Source: Diorhabda sublineata (taxonomy: Eukaryota > Arthropoda > Insecta > Coleoptera > Chrysomelidae). From it: a stretch of 64,000 nt of DNA. This document shows positions 34,449 to 46,899 of this stretch, piece by piece; position 1 is the stretch's first letter, and the number at the start of each line of letters is the position of its first letter. Position numbers and translations under genes: made by a program. The notes beneath the pieces were generated by a model. The model was not told where the DNA came from. It ran no database searches and saw nothing but the letters and a program-made list of their open reading frames with translations. The stretch is from assembly GCF_026230105.1 (NCBI RefSeq), contig NC_079480.1, positions 15,542,488-15,606,487 of the forward strand, in the 5' to 3' direction.

Positions 34449-36254
34449 TATCTTAGAAAAGTGCCATGGGTCTACAAACGTGGCAAAACATATCCAGAAC
34501 GAGACTGATTGATCAATAACTCTATTTAAAAAAAAATTAGTATTTAAAAAGAAACTGCGTTGTAAATATTGTAAAAATAATGTAGTACAATGTGTATACA
34601 AAAAAAAACGAAACTATGTTAAAATGTGTTATAGAAAACTGCTTTTCAATTTAAAAATAGTGCTTGATAGATAAGGGAGCGAAATATTGGGAAACCAGCT
34701 AATCAACAACGATCGATAATCACTGGTTTATAGTAATTTTGTTGCCCTAGATACGAAAATTATTTATGCACCAAAATCATGAAAATATTAATGATATATC
34801 TATAATCTCAGTTATAAATTCATGTGATGATCTCATCAATTGATACCTAAAATCTGGAAGTTTGTCTGTATAATTTGCTGCTTGATTTGCCCATAAACTG
34901 AATCTTCCTTCAATTGCTGTACTCGACCATCAAATATTTCACCTTTCAATTTTTTTAATACTAAACTACGAAAATTTACTGCAAATGTAATTAAAACACA
35001 CAATCAAAGTGTTTTATTTCAATCTTGAGGCTAATAATTATGATATTTGTTTTGAAAAATTGAGACCACTTAAATCACTGCGTCCATTTTGAGAAAATAA
35101 TTTTGGGGTAAATGTTTCACCCTCGTATTCACATCCAGTGGTAGACGGTCCCGATTTCCGTGAATTTGCAGAACCGGACATTTTGTAGACTTTAAATCTG
35201 GGTAACCCCACATTTGATTTCGATTAAAAATCTTCAACGTCTACTACCAAAAACTAATCCAAAACATTCTCGCTTTTTTTACAAAGTTTGTGGTATTTTG
35301 TTTTCGTTTTTTTTGGGATATAAAACCGCAAATATAACAAAATAAGTGACTAGAATATTTACACAAAATATATTAGAATGGACTTTTAGTAATTATATAT
35401 TATATATTAAAAAATATTAATTCATGACTACTTATTTTCCAGATTTACGTCTAGGTACTTCAATATCAATATTGTCAAATAACTGGGATATCAGTTGTAT
35501 GAGTATGAAACAAACCTATAATTATACAACAATCATGAAAATATGGGTTTATTAAGAAATTTCATGAATATATTTCTAATCTGTGCACGTGGAAATGATT
35601 GATGATATCTAGGGCAACAAAAAAAGTTTTTTTTTGTAGAGCTGAGTATAATTAAGTGCCAACAACAATTTACACTCATTTATTTATTGTTATATTCCAG
35701 ATATTTTCGAATGATAAAATATAAGTTTACAAATACTGATTTAAAATGTTTTAAAAAATAATATGATCTAATTTTTTCGATGAAATTCAGAGAGTACTTG
35801 TTTTATAGCGAAACTGAAATATAACAGCTTAAATTCTGGCTTACAAATCTTCTTATCGGCTGTAGACGTTTATTTTCTTATTTTTCATATAAGTTTGATA
35901 TAACAAGTATTTTTTGAAGCGCCTCTGAAGAATTTTCAACTCACAAATACGAAAATTTAATTATTTGTTATTAGAAATACATAAAAGAAAAGAGAAATAA
36001 ATTTTAAGACAGTAAATTCTGAGTTTTTTTTCATAACAACTATTTAAAAATAAGAAGTTTCTTTTGGTATAATTTATCGATGTAATTTTTTTGAAAAATC
36101 ACATTCAGAACGTATTATTTCCACACTATTACATATAATTTAAATTAGATATGAGTACAAATAAATTCATTCAAGATTTTTTCAGAAAAAATTATCAATT
36201 TTCGTTATTATACGAAAAAAAAGATTGATCATTGATCTTACTGGTACAACAATG
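34449..36254. other. 3' untranslated region and downstream non-coding DNA
   Basis: Early part is probably DIP-like 3' UTR. The polyadenylation point cannot be fixed: there are several A-rich sites and no single clear signal. The rest is AT-rich with no recognised feature. Confidence 0.45.
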
Positions 36255-36350
36255 TATTTTTGGAAACCAATAAAACGTGGAGCTCCTCAAGGCTCAGTAC
36301 TAAGCCTTTTTTTATTTCTACTGTTTTTCCACGATATATATAGATAATAT
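36255..36350 (+). mobile_element. non-LTR reverse-transcriptase scrap
   Basis: + strand reads KRGAPQGSVLSLFLFLLFFHDIY, in pieces close to the RT motif (R-G-x-PQGSVL, then LF then N/HDI) of non-LTR retrotransposons. The catalytic YADD block does not follow, so it is a small relic. Confidence 0.7.
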
Positions 36351-37486
36351 CTCTTGGAACAACCCCTTAGGATCACCCTTAAATCATAAATTGACGAAGT
36401 GAATCTGTTAAATTCTTAGGGCTGTTAAATATTAACACAAAGTACTGATTCATACTTTCTAATTTAGTTTTAGGAAGTTCATTGTAGATTTATGCGTTTA
36501 AAAACGATCTTTATCTATCTAATCCACGATTAGAATTAGGCTCGATACTATACAATGCAAATACAAAAAAATGCACAATCATTCACTAATTGAAATAAAA
36601 TCTAGTTTTTTCTAGAATTTGAAGGTATATTTAATGGTTCTATGGTAGTTTAATGTTTCTATTGATATTTAATACAAATTATTTTATTTGTTTCTTTCTT
36701 AGTTTTCCACAAGCTTTTTCTCTGTAATATTAAAATTAAGAGAGATTAGACCAAAAACAAAAAACGTACAATCCTCGTATATATGAACATTTATTGTTTT
36801 AAACAAGATTTGGTATCATTAATTACATTTACCAATTTGCTGTTACATCACTGATTGTTAGTACCAACGTGTGGCAATGATTAATTGCCAGACATGTGTT
36901 ATCATCTGCATACCATAATTCATTACGAAATAATTGATTTTTCAATTTTGCATTGTTAGCAAACTACGGATATCATCGATGTACAAAAATCCCACTATAT
37001 TAAAAGTAAAAAGTAAATTTCGTTGACGTAAACAAAAAAATTAATAATTATTCAATTTGGAAGCTAAGAAAATTATGTTTAAATGTTAATTTAAAGATCA
37101 AATAAACGATTTCACAACAATCGGTAACAGATCTCGTATTATCACTGCAGCGTCTTCAACTATGAGCTACGACATCAGATTTATGATAATTACATTACAT
37201 GTAAATATGAAGGGCCACGGAGAAAAACGATCAAAGTCTATTTTTTGTCTAATTCAGTTTGTTACGGATTATTAAAAGTATTTTTCAACTGTACTATTCT
37301 TTTGGCGAAAAAAATCATAGTCACTGAGTTATAACAGTCAAAAGATTGGAAAAACGATCTTAGTCCAAGGGCTGAAAGCGATCAGGGTGCATTTTTCTAA
37401 TATATTAGCAGAGTTTTCTGTGGTTACTGTGTTATTGGACAGATCTATAACCTCAATCTAACCTCTTTTTATATTTAAATAGCAGC
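36351..37486. other. non-coding stretch, nothing recognised
   Basis: AT-rich intergenic DNA without recognised gene or repeat. Confidence 0.5.
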
Positions 37487-38340
37487 ATGTTGTGTAAACG
37501 AGGTAATGTGAAAAAAGGAAAAATAAAAGACGTGATGAAAAAACTGCGGGCCTCAAGTAATGAGATTAAATCATTTAAAGGGAGGAAATTCCACTATTCA
37601 TTAAAAGATACATCAAGGGTGACAGCTTTTCGTGAAATTTTCAATTTTTCTCGAAAGGATACATGCAGCAGTTGTGATTTACTTAAATTTGATATTTCAG
37701 TTTTAGAAGATAAAATTGATGAAAAAATTAACGAAAGAACTTATAATAAAAAGTAGAGCAAAAAAAGTTTTCTTTAATTGTTGCTAAGAAGCTAGAAAAA
37801 ATGAAGAAATTGAGGAAACTACCATTGACTTTCAAAAAAAATCTACCTACTCCTAAATAACGTGTACTAGCGTTATCAATTGAGTTTCATATCTTTCAAC
37901 AAGTGTTGTCAGGCTCGATATCAGTATTTTACTCATACGGGGGGTTAATGATATTTGTTCCATGCTAAAACACTTCTTTGAAAATATCTTAAGCCCACCA
38001 GTAGTTATTTTCTGTCACATTAATCAAATTACTTCGGATAAATCTAGTTACAAGGAAAAAGTTTGTATGAGAAGTAGGCCAATTTGAAAACCTGTCCAAT
38101 GGAAGAGGCTAAATTGAAGATATTCTTTTATTTAAAGCAGCTTTTGACCAATCCAGGTGCTCAAAGATTCTATGACTAACTGGTTCCTGCCTCTGTTGAA
38201 GACGAAGATGATATCGAGTTTGTAGATGACCCACCAGTTGATGAACTGTTAAATAATGTATTACAGCATCAAGACTTTGAAAAATTAAATTACCTCCATT
38301 TTTTAAGCTTTTTATTTAACTTAAAAAACAATATTTCATT
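37487..38340 (+). pseudogene. decayed copy of an insect multi-copy family of unknown function
   Basis: 37487-37756 is an open frame of 89 codons with KGRKFHYSLKD, FREIFNFSRKDTCSSCDLL and an acidic/Lys-rich end. A second block at 37830-37950 reads DFQKNLPTP and, after a stop, VLSGSISVFYSYG. HYS, the FREIFN/RKDTC..CD segment and the D.QKNLP.PN ... S.FY.Y order resemble a widespread insect uncharacterised family found in many copies per genome. The usual following segment is garbled: 38100-38340 opens as AQRFYD, stop, then VEDEDDIEFVDDPP. Frame breaks and a shortened N terminus mark it as a pseudogene. Family membership is from memory of such proteins, not a search. Confidence 0.5.
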
Positions 38341-38465
38341 TTGCGAGGATACAGAGAAAAACTAATCAATTCTGAGGAATATACTAACCATATTCAAATC
38401 TATATTAAAGTGAGAAAAACAATAAGTCATAATTATCATAATTATTTTTAGTTGAATTCAAATAC

Positions 38466-39580
38466 GTGGCAACAACATCCGGTTAGAAATATAAAAAACT
38501 AACCGTGTTTTTCTTCTGGTTAAACTTAAATCATCAATTATTCTTCTTCTTTCTAAGATTAAGAAGGTCTCAGCTGTCGGGGTTATTCAACCCGTTTTTT
38601 AGTGCTAATACAGACCAAGTCCGAGGATTATAATTTGATATTTCAGACACTGTTTGGAAATTTAAACGACTAGAATGAACCGTAAGCTAAATTCCTAGTT
38701 TTCAGAGAACTGTGGAGAGAGACTATAAATCCTGTTCTATTGACAGTTGACATATTTCCAATATCTACACTTATCTATGAAGTATCTTGAAAGACAGTTA
38801 ATTAAGATTCAGTTATTCTTGTTCTTTTTAAGATTAAGAAGATCTCAGCTGCCGGGGTTATTCAACCCGTTTTTTAGTGCTAATACAGACCAAGTCCAAA
38901 GAAAATAATTTGATGTCTGGAGCACTGCTTGGAAATTTAAACAAACAGTTTAATTGCGCTTCGTCGAATTATTATAATTTGAGTTAATTCGAAAAAATCT
39001 GTAAGACATCCTCTTCCACGTCATAAACAATAAACAATTTACTGTAGTCAGATATTAATTTTGATCTTGAGTTCAATCTGTATCTTACCCCTAGCGAGTA
39101 GTATCTACTTTTCTGCAGTCTACGCTCGACTGCCTTTACTTGCTTTCCTCCTAATCTGCATACGGAAATCATTGCACTAAATAGCAAAGTTTAGAAGACG
39201 CAGGATCTTTAATTTTAATTTACCCCCGGGAGGTAATTCATTACTATGCATGAGGCTTCTCGATGATACTATACAATCGTCTCTTATACAAATATTCCAC
39301 ATCTCGGAAACGTCAAAATCTCTATTCCAAAAAGAATTTAGTTAAAAATATTCAACTAATTATTATATACAGTGTTGTCAGATATTTATTTAAAATAATA
39401 AAATAAAGCTGTAATATTAATATTAGTATAACTTTGCATTGATTTATTTTATGGTTATTTTATAATAAACTCTGTATATATTCGTCAATAATTTATATAA
39501 CAACATCTGGTTAGAAATCTGGTTAGAAATATAAAAAACTAATCGTTTTTTTCTTCTGGTTAAACTTGGATCATCAATAG
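38466..39580. repeat. about 75-bp direct repeats flanking a 1-kb block
   Basis: AACAACATCYGGTTAGAAAT, then AAAAAACTAAYCG and TTCTTCTGGTTAAACTT occur at 38466-38540 and 39502-39580. The block between holds the 38539 repeat element. They could be the ends of a retro-element or a duplication left by an insertion. Confidence 0.7.
38539..38991. repeat. dispersed element copy 1 with internal tandem duplication
   Basis: Two diverged subunits of about 276 bp (each starts CTTCTT, then AAGATTAAGAAG and TCTCAGCTG) followed by CGTCGAATTATTATAATTTG. The same arrangement occurs at 43468-43912. No coding sequence. Confidence 0.85.
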
Positions 39581-40005
39581 CGCGTTGTAACAAATTTCTC
39601 TCACACGCTAAAATATTTATCTCTCATTCAAAAAGGAATAATACCTCTAATTTCTAAAGAAGGAAATGAGCCTCATCTATTTCAATTAGCCGACTCCGCA
39701 AACCTGTTTATTATCAATTTCTTACGTCCCTACAACATTTTAGGCTGGTTTTTCTCGACATAAAAGGGTGAAATATATTTTTTTTCTTCGATAATTTATA
39801 CGGGAAAATATCGCACGCTGGCGATTTCCATATTTTTTGAAATATGATCGTCCCAGAATCGTATTAGACGCACCTGCGTTCAGGACCGGTAACAGGACTA
39901 AATTGATTTATTTATATATAGAAAAAATACACAATATTAGAAAATTTCACAAACATCGTCTTTCAAATCGATAAATCGTTTCTACTGAACTTTGAATCTA
40001 TGAGG
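38992..40005. other. intergenic, nothing further recognised
   Basis: Apart from the direct repeat at 39502-39580 no feature is recognised. A 67-codon frame on the - strand at 38984-39187 has no family resemblance. Confidence 0.45.
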
Positions 40006-40480
40006 TCTGGTTATTAAATCTTTGAAAAAACAAACTCCGACTGAGTGTTATAAACTGTTGCCTACCAGTACAATCCTTTATCTGGTGTAAACGTTTTAGT
40101 AAGAACCTAGAGAACAAATCAAAATTCTAGCCAATGTTGATAGTGAAGAGGACTGAAAGGGTTGCAAAGGATCAGTAATCAAATGCAAATTACGAAAAAT
40201 GGCTCGATTTTGAACCAGGTCAACGCTTCTGCACATAACGCTACCTTTGAAACAGTATTTGACCAGTAATCTCCCTCCAGTGCTCAAACACCCGTCGTAT
40301 TCAACAGACTGCGTGCGACTTTTTTTGTTTCCGAATATAAAATCTGCTTTGAAAGAGAACCGATTTGAGTTGATGAAGCGGAAAAACAGAGCTCCTAAAG
40401 ACAAAAACCGAAGAAGACTTACAGCACTGCTTTGATCAATGGAAAAAACGTAAAAAGCACTACAATTAAGAAAAGAACAG
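40006..40480 (+). mobile_element. mariner relic of a second lineage
   Basis: Starts with GAGGTCTGGTTATTAAAT, a mariner-type end. On the + strand 40270-40340 reads LKHPSYSTD, then FLFPNIKSALKENRFE, and 40425-40450 reads HCFDQWKK, the C-terminal order of mariner transposase (PYSPD, FLFP, F.QW..R). Most of the N-terminal and central region is deleted. The 137-codon frame on the - strand here is antisense shadow. Confidence 0.8.
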
Positions 40481-41269
40481 AATTTCCACTTATAGCAAGC
40501 GAAAACCAAAAATTATTAACGAGTTTAAGTGTGGTTTAAAGCTAATTCTGCATTGCAGAAGGTTCAGATACAGGATCAGAGAATAAGAATGAGTCATAAA
40601 AAGTCATACTATTCGAAAAAATAGTTATAGAGGTAGTTAGTTATAAGCAGAATACTAAAAGGAAACAAGAAACAGAGAAGAAGGTAATGATAAAGTTCTA
40701 TAAAAGAATATTTATATCTGGAGTAGAGCGTTTCTAAAAGTCTAAAAAACGAAGTAAATCTCTAAACTTTTGCAAACTAGATGATGGTAAGAGGAGGTTT
40801 AGAAGGTAATTATAAGCATAATACTGAAGAGAATGAAGAAATGACATTGCGTTCCTATCAATAAACATAACAAATTTAATTAAAGGTAATTAGAAGATGG
40901 GAGATACTTTTATTCTCAGCATTTGAAAATGTTTCCTTTTTCTTTTTCCAAATATGATCAGTTGTGGTTCAGGCCATAGAACAAAACAGAAAATATTTAA
41001 CATCCCACTAGTCTTAATTTTAGTTATAAAGAAATATCTTTGCTATTATATGTTGTTAAACGCTGCTCGAACTACCTCTTGACCGTACTCACTGGAAAAT
41101 GTTAAAGAAAAATCTAAATTCTTCACTTGCAACTGCAATATCTAATATTGATTGCTTCTTCGTTAATTTTGATACCTCCTGATAGTTCTGTCAACGTTTT
41201 TCTAAATATTTCTTCGAGGTAAATGTTAAATAGGAAAGTCGTAATTCCTTGTTGACAGCAATTTATTTT
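40481..41269. other. intergenic, nothing recognised
   Basis: AT-rich with purine-rich patches near 40660-40850. No gene. Confidence 0.45.
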
Positions 41270-42025
41270 TGAAGTTTGACTCCAGTCCATATTAGCATCA
41301 AACCAAGAACAATTTCATTGTCGACAGCCTTGTAGAAAATAATAAAGCACGTGTGAACGTTTTTGATCATTTCTCTGGATGAAAGGGGGATGAAGATTGA
41401 TTGCAGAAAGTCTTTTGAAATCTTCTCTACATCGTAGTTGATATTGAGAAAGATTTTTGCAGTTTCACTACAGTCCATATTAGCATCAAACCAAGAATTA
41501 TTTCATTGTCGACAGCCTTGTAGAAAATAATAAAGCACGTGTGAACGTTTTTGATCATTTCTCTGGATGAAAGGGGGATGAAGATTGATTGCAGAAAGTC
41601 TTTTGAAATCTTCTCTACATCGTAGATTCGTAGATGATATTGAGAAAGATTTTTGCAGTTTCACTCCAGTCCATATTAGCATCAAACCAAGAACTATTTC
41701 ATTGTCGAAAGCCTTGTGGAAAACAATAAAGCACAAGTGAAAGTTTTTGATCATTTCTCTGGATGAAAGGGGGATGAAGATTGATTGCAGAAAGTCTTTT
41801 GAAATCTTCTCTACATCGTAGATTCGTAGATGATGTTGAGAAAGATTTTTGCAGTTTGACTCCAGTCCATATTAGCATCAAACCAAGAACTAGTTCATTG
41901 TCGAAAACCTTGTAGAAAACAATAAAGCACGTGTGAACGTTTTTGATCATTTTTCTGGATGAAAGGGGTTGATTGGAGTAAGTCTTTTGGACTCTTCTCT
42001 ACATCGTGGACGATTTTGAAAAAGT
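41270..42025 (-). repeat. four tandem units of 188-196 bp
   Basis: CCATATTAGCATCAAACCAAG recurs, in shorter form CCATATTAGC, at 41287, 41475, 41671 and 41867; a degraded fifth unit ends near 42025. The 8-bp difference is a GATTCGTA insertion in the later units. On the - strand every unit encodes a CFIVFYKAFDNE-like peptide that recalls the FID..KAFD motif of non-LTR reverse transcriptase, but the unit length is not a multiple of three and frames close. Probably a minisatellite grown from a retrotransposon scrap. Confidence 0.85.
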
Positions 42026-43467
42026 TAGATCATACAAACAGATTACCTGTAAAAGAATTTGACACCCATTCTGTTAAGTTATGAGAAATTATACTTCTGT
42101 ATATTACGGGGTTTGTAACTGCACGTATATAGAAAGAATCAATATGTCCTGAAAGTTATGAAAACGATAAAATTTCACTAAGCTCACACTTTCGGAATTT
42201 TCAGGAAGGATTTGAATGCGAGCGCTAGAAGTAATATCGCCCCGTGTGTGTACTTTAACTGAAAATCTTGGCAATATCCTTTCGACTCCTAGTAATATCT
42301 TAGTATTTTTATAGTGTTTCCTACCATATGACACCTACGTATTCTGAAGCATGAAAATACGAAAAGAAATTAAATCAATTCGCTTAAGAAAAAACCACGA
42401 CGTCGCTATCGATGTAGCGCACCTGAAATCTCGTACTTTTAGAAATATCGAAGCAAAGAAAATATTTTACAAGAACAATCTGTCAGAAAAGATTGGTCTT
42501 CTGAGGAGTGACAGGCGGCGGGTAAGTCCCGTTGGGGGTACAATGAGTAATGGTTTCCACTACGGAATGTTGAAGATATGTTTAAGAGAAAGCTCATAAT
42601 ATGATAAAAACCGAAACATTTAGGTTATTTTATACATATATTGATGATCATTTTTCCATATTCAACAAAAATATTAAAAAGTAGCGGAGATATCGTTTGA
42701 TACACATCCGACCAAATTTCAAAATGATTAGTTTATAATTTCTTGAGCTAGAACGTTTAAAAAAAGTATTAAACTAATTGAAATAACTTATTGAAGAATC
42801 AGCCTCTACCTTAATGAGTTAGAAGCTTACCACACCTTTCTGATTTTTTCTTATTTTGTTATTTAATCGTTATCATGACTAGATGGTTTATGAAAAACCC
42901 ATAAAAGTTTGTGGTTCTATAAAAAAGTATATCAGCATTATGAGGTTGAAGGATTTTATTTCTAATAGTTTTTATAATTAAATTGAGTTGTTTTGGGACC
43001 TCACTGCATATAAGATCGTAACAGAAAATGTCAATTCGAGCTCTGGATTTAGACACCTTAGAGTCTTATCGTTATTAAAGTTGTAAATAGAAGTTCTCCA
43101 TTCGTCGGATTTTCGGTTAGGCCTGAAAAGGGATTAGTCGTATCTCTGCCGAATTGCAAAAAAAAAATCTCGAGAAAAGTTTTTCGCAAGCTTTGGAAAA
43201 TGATCATATTTTCTTAGATATCGATCAAAGCTACTGCAATAGTTTCCATATCTTTCAACGATCAAATTTATTTAGGAAAAAAATTACAGATACTTCTATG
43301 CGTATATATATATAAGTGTATTAACCACAATAGGAAAATTTAAAATTCGTTTGTTATAATTTGCACAATTACTTTCTGTTCCTTGGTCTTGGATGTTATT
43401 AGAGATGAAATAACTTCAGTGATACCAAAATAAAATTTAATATACTGACATCACTAATATTGAATAT
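42026..43467. other. intergenic, nothing recognised
   Basis: AT-rich DNA. Small open frames (42351-42599 +, 42859-43056 -) do not resemble a known family. Confidence 0.45.
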
Positions 43468-43912
43468 GATATAATCCTTCTTCTTTTTAAGGTTAAGAGG
43501 GTCTCAGCTGTCGAGGTTCTCGGCCTGTTTTTACTGTTAATACAAACCAAGTCCGATGATTATAATTTAATGTTTAAAGCACTGCTTGGAAATTTAAACA
43601 ATGAGAATAAACCGTAAGCTAAATTCCTAGTCTTCAGGAAACTATGAAAAGAGAAAATAAATTCTGTTCTATTGACAGTTGACGTATTTCCAATACCTAC
43701 ACTTGTCTATGAAGTAACTTGAAAGAAAGTTAATTAAGATTCAGTTATTCTTCTTCTTTTTTTTTAAGGTTAAGAAGGTCTCAGCTGCGTAATATAATTT
43801 TATGTTTGAAGCACTGCTTGGAAATTTGAATAACCAGTTTAAAAATATTGTCTCACGTTGTATAATCGCACATCGTCGAATCAACGGAATTATTATAATT
43901 TGAGTTAATTCG
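43468..43912. repeat. dispersed element copy 2 with internal tandem duplication
   Basis: Same order as 38539-38991: subunits at 43468 and 43745, then TTATTATAATTTGAGTTAA. Same orientation, 4.9 kb downstream. The two copies differ by many substitutions and small indels, so the duplication is old. Confidence 0.85.
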
Positions 43913-44459
43913 AACTGAAATCGATAAATAGTAGCGAATTGTTTAAGCAAACCCAAAACGTGGGATTGCGAAGAGAAAGCATTATAAATTAGAGCCGAAT
44001 TTGGTCTAACTGATTCACTCAGTAGTGAATGGAAATAGTTTATTTAACCTGATAGATTTGTAGTCGCTTAATCAAACCTTTGAACAAAGTTAACTTAACA
44101 ACATTATGTTTCGATTGTTCGCTAATATATGTGGATTTGGAGCAGTGCATAGAATACACTAATGGCATTTGTTTCCAATTGAATAGGAGATTATAATTCA
44201 AATGCGTTTAATCATATAGTATAGTCAAAAATATATCAGGTGAAGCTCCAGTTTGTTCAAAATAGTTTTATTAACATCGAACCAAGACTATTTCCTATTC
44301 TATTTTCTTAATAACATTGGGAGAGTTTTGGTAAGGAGGAAAGAATTTTTGGTATCCAATAGTACAGAAAATGTTGTTGGACTCTATATTTTGGTAAGCA
44401 AAAGGTATTTTACCTTAACATTGGTAAAATAATAGACCAAGAGAATTGGTATAACTTTA
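43913..44459. other. intergenic, nothing recognised
   Basis: No gene or repeat recognised. Confidence 0.4.
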
Positions 44460-44960
44460 TGGAAGAAAGAAACAACTAGTTTCATGGAGCAAACACGATG
44501 AACCAGCACAAACCACATTGAAAGCTGGAAAACCCCAAAAGAATCTAATGCTGGCAGTTTGGTCGGATTACAAAGATGTTGTGTTTTTTGAGCTAGCTCT
44601 AGGGAACCAAACGATCAATTCTGATGTTTACTGTCAATAATTGATGAAGCAATCAAGGAAAAACTCTAGAATTATCAAATTGGAAAGGTTTAGAGTTCCA
44701 CCATGATAATACAAGACCCCAGATAAATTATGTTACATACCTCATACCGCCCTGATCGGGTATCATCTGATTACCATTTATTTCGAAATTTCCAGAATGA
44801 TCAAACTTTCAGAAATGACGATGACATTCAATCGCACCTGGTTCAGTTTTTTCCTAACAAGGTTGATGTTCAAATGCTAAACGATTTTCTAGATGTGAAC
44901 GCTTATTTAAGTGGTAATAATTTACAAGGTGTTTCACAACAAAGTTTACCTTTGTATTGT
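44460..44960 (+). mobile_element. mariner relic of a third lineage
   Basis: + strand blocks in order: SWSKHDEPAQTTLKAGKPQ, MLAVWSDYKDVVFFELA, NQTINSDVYC (44480-44640), then DYHLF-type sequence at 44770 (YHLFRNFQNDQTFRNDDD) and LVQFF at 44840. This is the layout of the mauritiana-like mariner group (WSK.GE..QTT.K, SDYHLF, HL.QFF). Frameshifts and stops break it, and the N terminus is missing. Confidence 0.88.
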
Positions 44961-45659
44961 TTATTGCAGGTGGACGCGGGAGATATATCAATCGGTAGTT
45001 TGGTTTGAAAACAAAAAACGATAATTCAGTGCCTGTAGCGCGTAAAAACTTCCGCAATACTATCCAATGATTAATGAGACAGAATAAACGATGTATAAAT
45101 CAAAATTTGGACGCCCAAGGTCTTCTAGAAGGTCTAAAACGTATTTTATTTGTTCGTAATGCATTCTGTTGTCTTAAACGTCCATATATCATCATTCTTT
45201 TGATGTTTCAACCTAACAAAACTCAGTTGGTACAACAATTGAGTCCCCAGATTGCAGGCCAGACACTTTCCAACGCTTACAAACAATTTTTTTTGGGATG
45301 AAACTCATGTTCTTCTTAACATACACGCCAAGATGAAAAGGAACGTGCAGTTACGGTGAATTAAGAGACTTTTGTGCCTGAACTGCTAAACACAGCAAGA
45401 TGGAGGTCTTCACGCAGTCCCGATTCAACACCTACGGATTTTATGTTGTAGGTTCATGTCAAATGTAAAGTTTGCTTCCCTGGTACAAATTAAAGAAAAT
45501 ATCCATTACTAATTGGCATCCATCACGGAAAATACCTGCCCAGCTATCATAGGAATTTTAGAGCTCGATTAATTGAAATAAGATTCAAAATTATCTATTA
45601 TAGACTACGAATTTTCGACAGAAGTGAATAATTTGTTATCAGATACTGTAAAAAATTGT
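44961..45659. other. unclassified stretch after the mariner relic
   Basis: May include the mariner 3' end. A 75-codon + frame at 45074-45301 has no recognised family. Nothing else supported. Confidence 0.4.
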
Positions 45660-45733
45660 AGGAACGTACTTCCACTTACAAAAAGATGTTGACATCTGCC
45701 AACATCTTCTTGTAAATGAATAATATCGTTCCT
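45660..45733. repeat. strong stem-loop
   Basis: TTACAAAAAGATGTTG (45676-45691) pairs with CAACATCTTCTTGTAA (45700-45715) with one mismatch around an 8-base loop. An outer pair AGGAACG (45660) / CGTTCCT (45727) extends it. It could be a small palindromic transposon derivative or a transcribed hairpin. Confidence 0.8.
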
Positions 45734-46899
45734 GCTTTATCTTTATCTATGAAATGTATTATCTTTGTTGACGTTTTAATACAATTCATATTGAATCAGC
45801 GTCACCTAGAGGCGTTGAATCGATTCAGAACCGTCGGTAGATCCGATCGCTTGGCGCCCTCTGGGATTTAAAGATGTTATTAATAATGTAGACGGTAGTC
45901 TATTCCGACCAGTCACACTCAAACAGTTTTATTGGTTTTCTCTTATCAGAGCTCTTAGCTGATAGAATCATATGTACATGGAGCGAATCGAGATTATGTT
46001 TTTTTCAGTCTCCATGGGATTCCCAAGAAAGTAATGCTTCTGCATTGGTTGTTTGATATAATATATTTTGTTATCGTTTTTTTTTTATTTTCTAGATATC
46101 TAAGATGTATGCTATCAGGAAAAGTTTTTATTTTATTTCGTTGTTAAGAAAAACGATAAGTTTTTCATTCAATGAATGTGATTTGTTTGATTTCATTAGT
46201 CACGTGATTAACAATCTAATTTTTTTGAAAACTGTGTTTAATGATTGAATTATTATCACGTGAATTTATATTATACTTTTTTTCGTTATATAGTTAGTTG
46301 GAAAATCCTTTTTCCCCAAAACAAAAATGGAAAGCAACCTTTCAAACCTGTAAACAACATCATCTTGACAGCTAAACAGAAAGAAAACCCCAGTTGCCAT
46401 GAAAGTCCTTTGGCAATTTCTTTTTCAGATTAAATTTACTTCAAAATAAAGGAACGGCTCTAGCTAAATTCTGTATATTGTAACGAAAAATATATTAAGA
46501 AAATTAGAAACACGATCTTTATAATACTGAATTGTAAATAAATAAAAATGAAATTTTATTGTTATACAAAAAGTGAAATTAGAAACTGTATTGAAATAAA
46601 ACTGATATTTCTTTCAAAATTTTTTAAATTTAATTTACGAATCCGGTCCTTTTATAAAACAAAACATTCGTATACACATTTCTTTGAATTACATTAATGC
46701 CATTCGACACGCACCGTTTATTAAGAGGATTTGATTGTCCCTAGGACGACTTATGAATAAAAATGGACCGATTTGGGTAGGAACCTGAAAATCCAATAAG
46801 AAAACGAAAAAAGTCTATAACTGTATCAACACGAAAACGCATAATTTACTTAAAGATAATAAACGTTAAGAGAAAATAAAAGTTGTTTGTAAATTGGTA
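45734..46899. other. intergenic, nothing firmly recognised
   Basis: 45790-45880 is less AT-rich (CACCTAGAGGCG and TTGGCGCCCTCTGG). No exon supported. Confidence 0.4.

Noticed and set aside
40096..40509. 137-codon open frame on the - strand
   Set aside because: Antisense of a + strand mariner relic with recognisable transposase blocks.
45790..45880. Pair of CTCF-like motifs (CACCTAGAGGCG and GGCGCCCTCTGG)
   Set aside because: Only partial matches to the consensus and no further support in the sequence.
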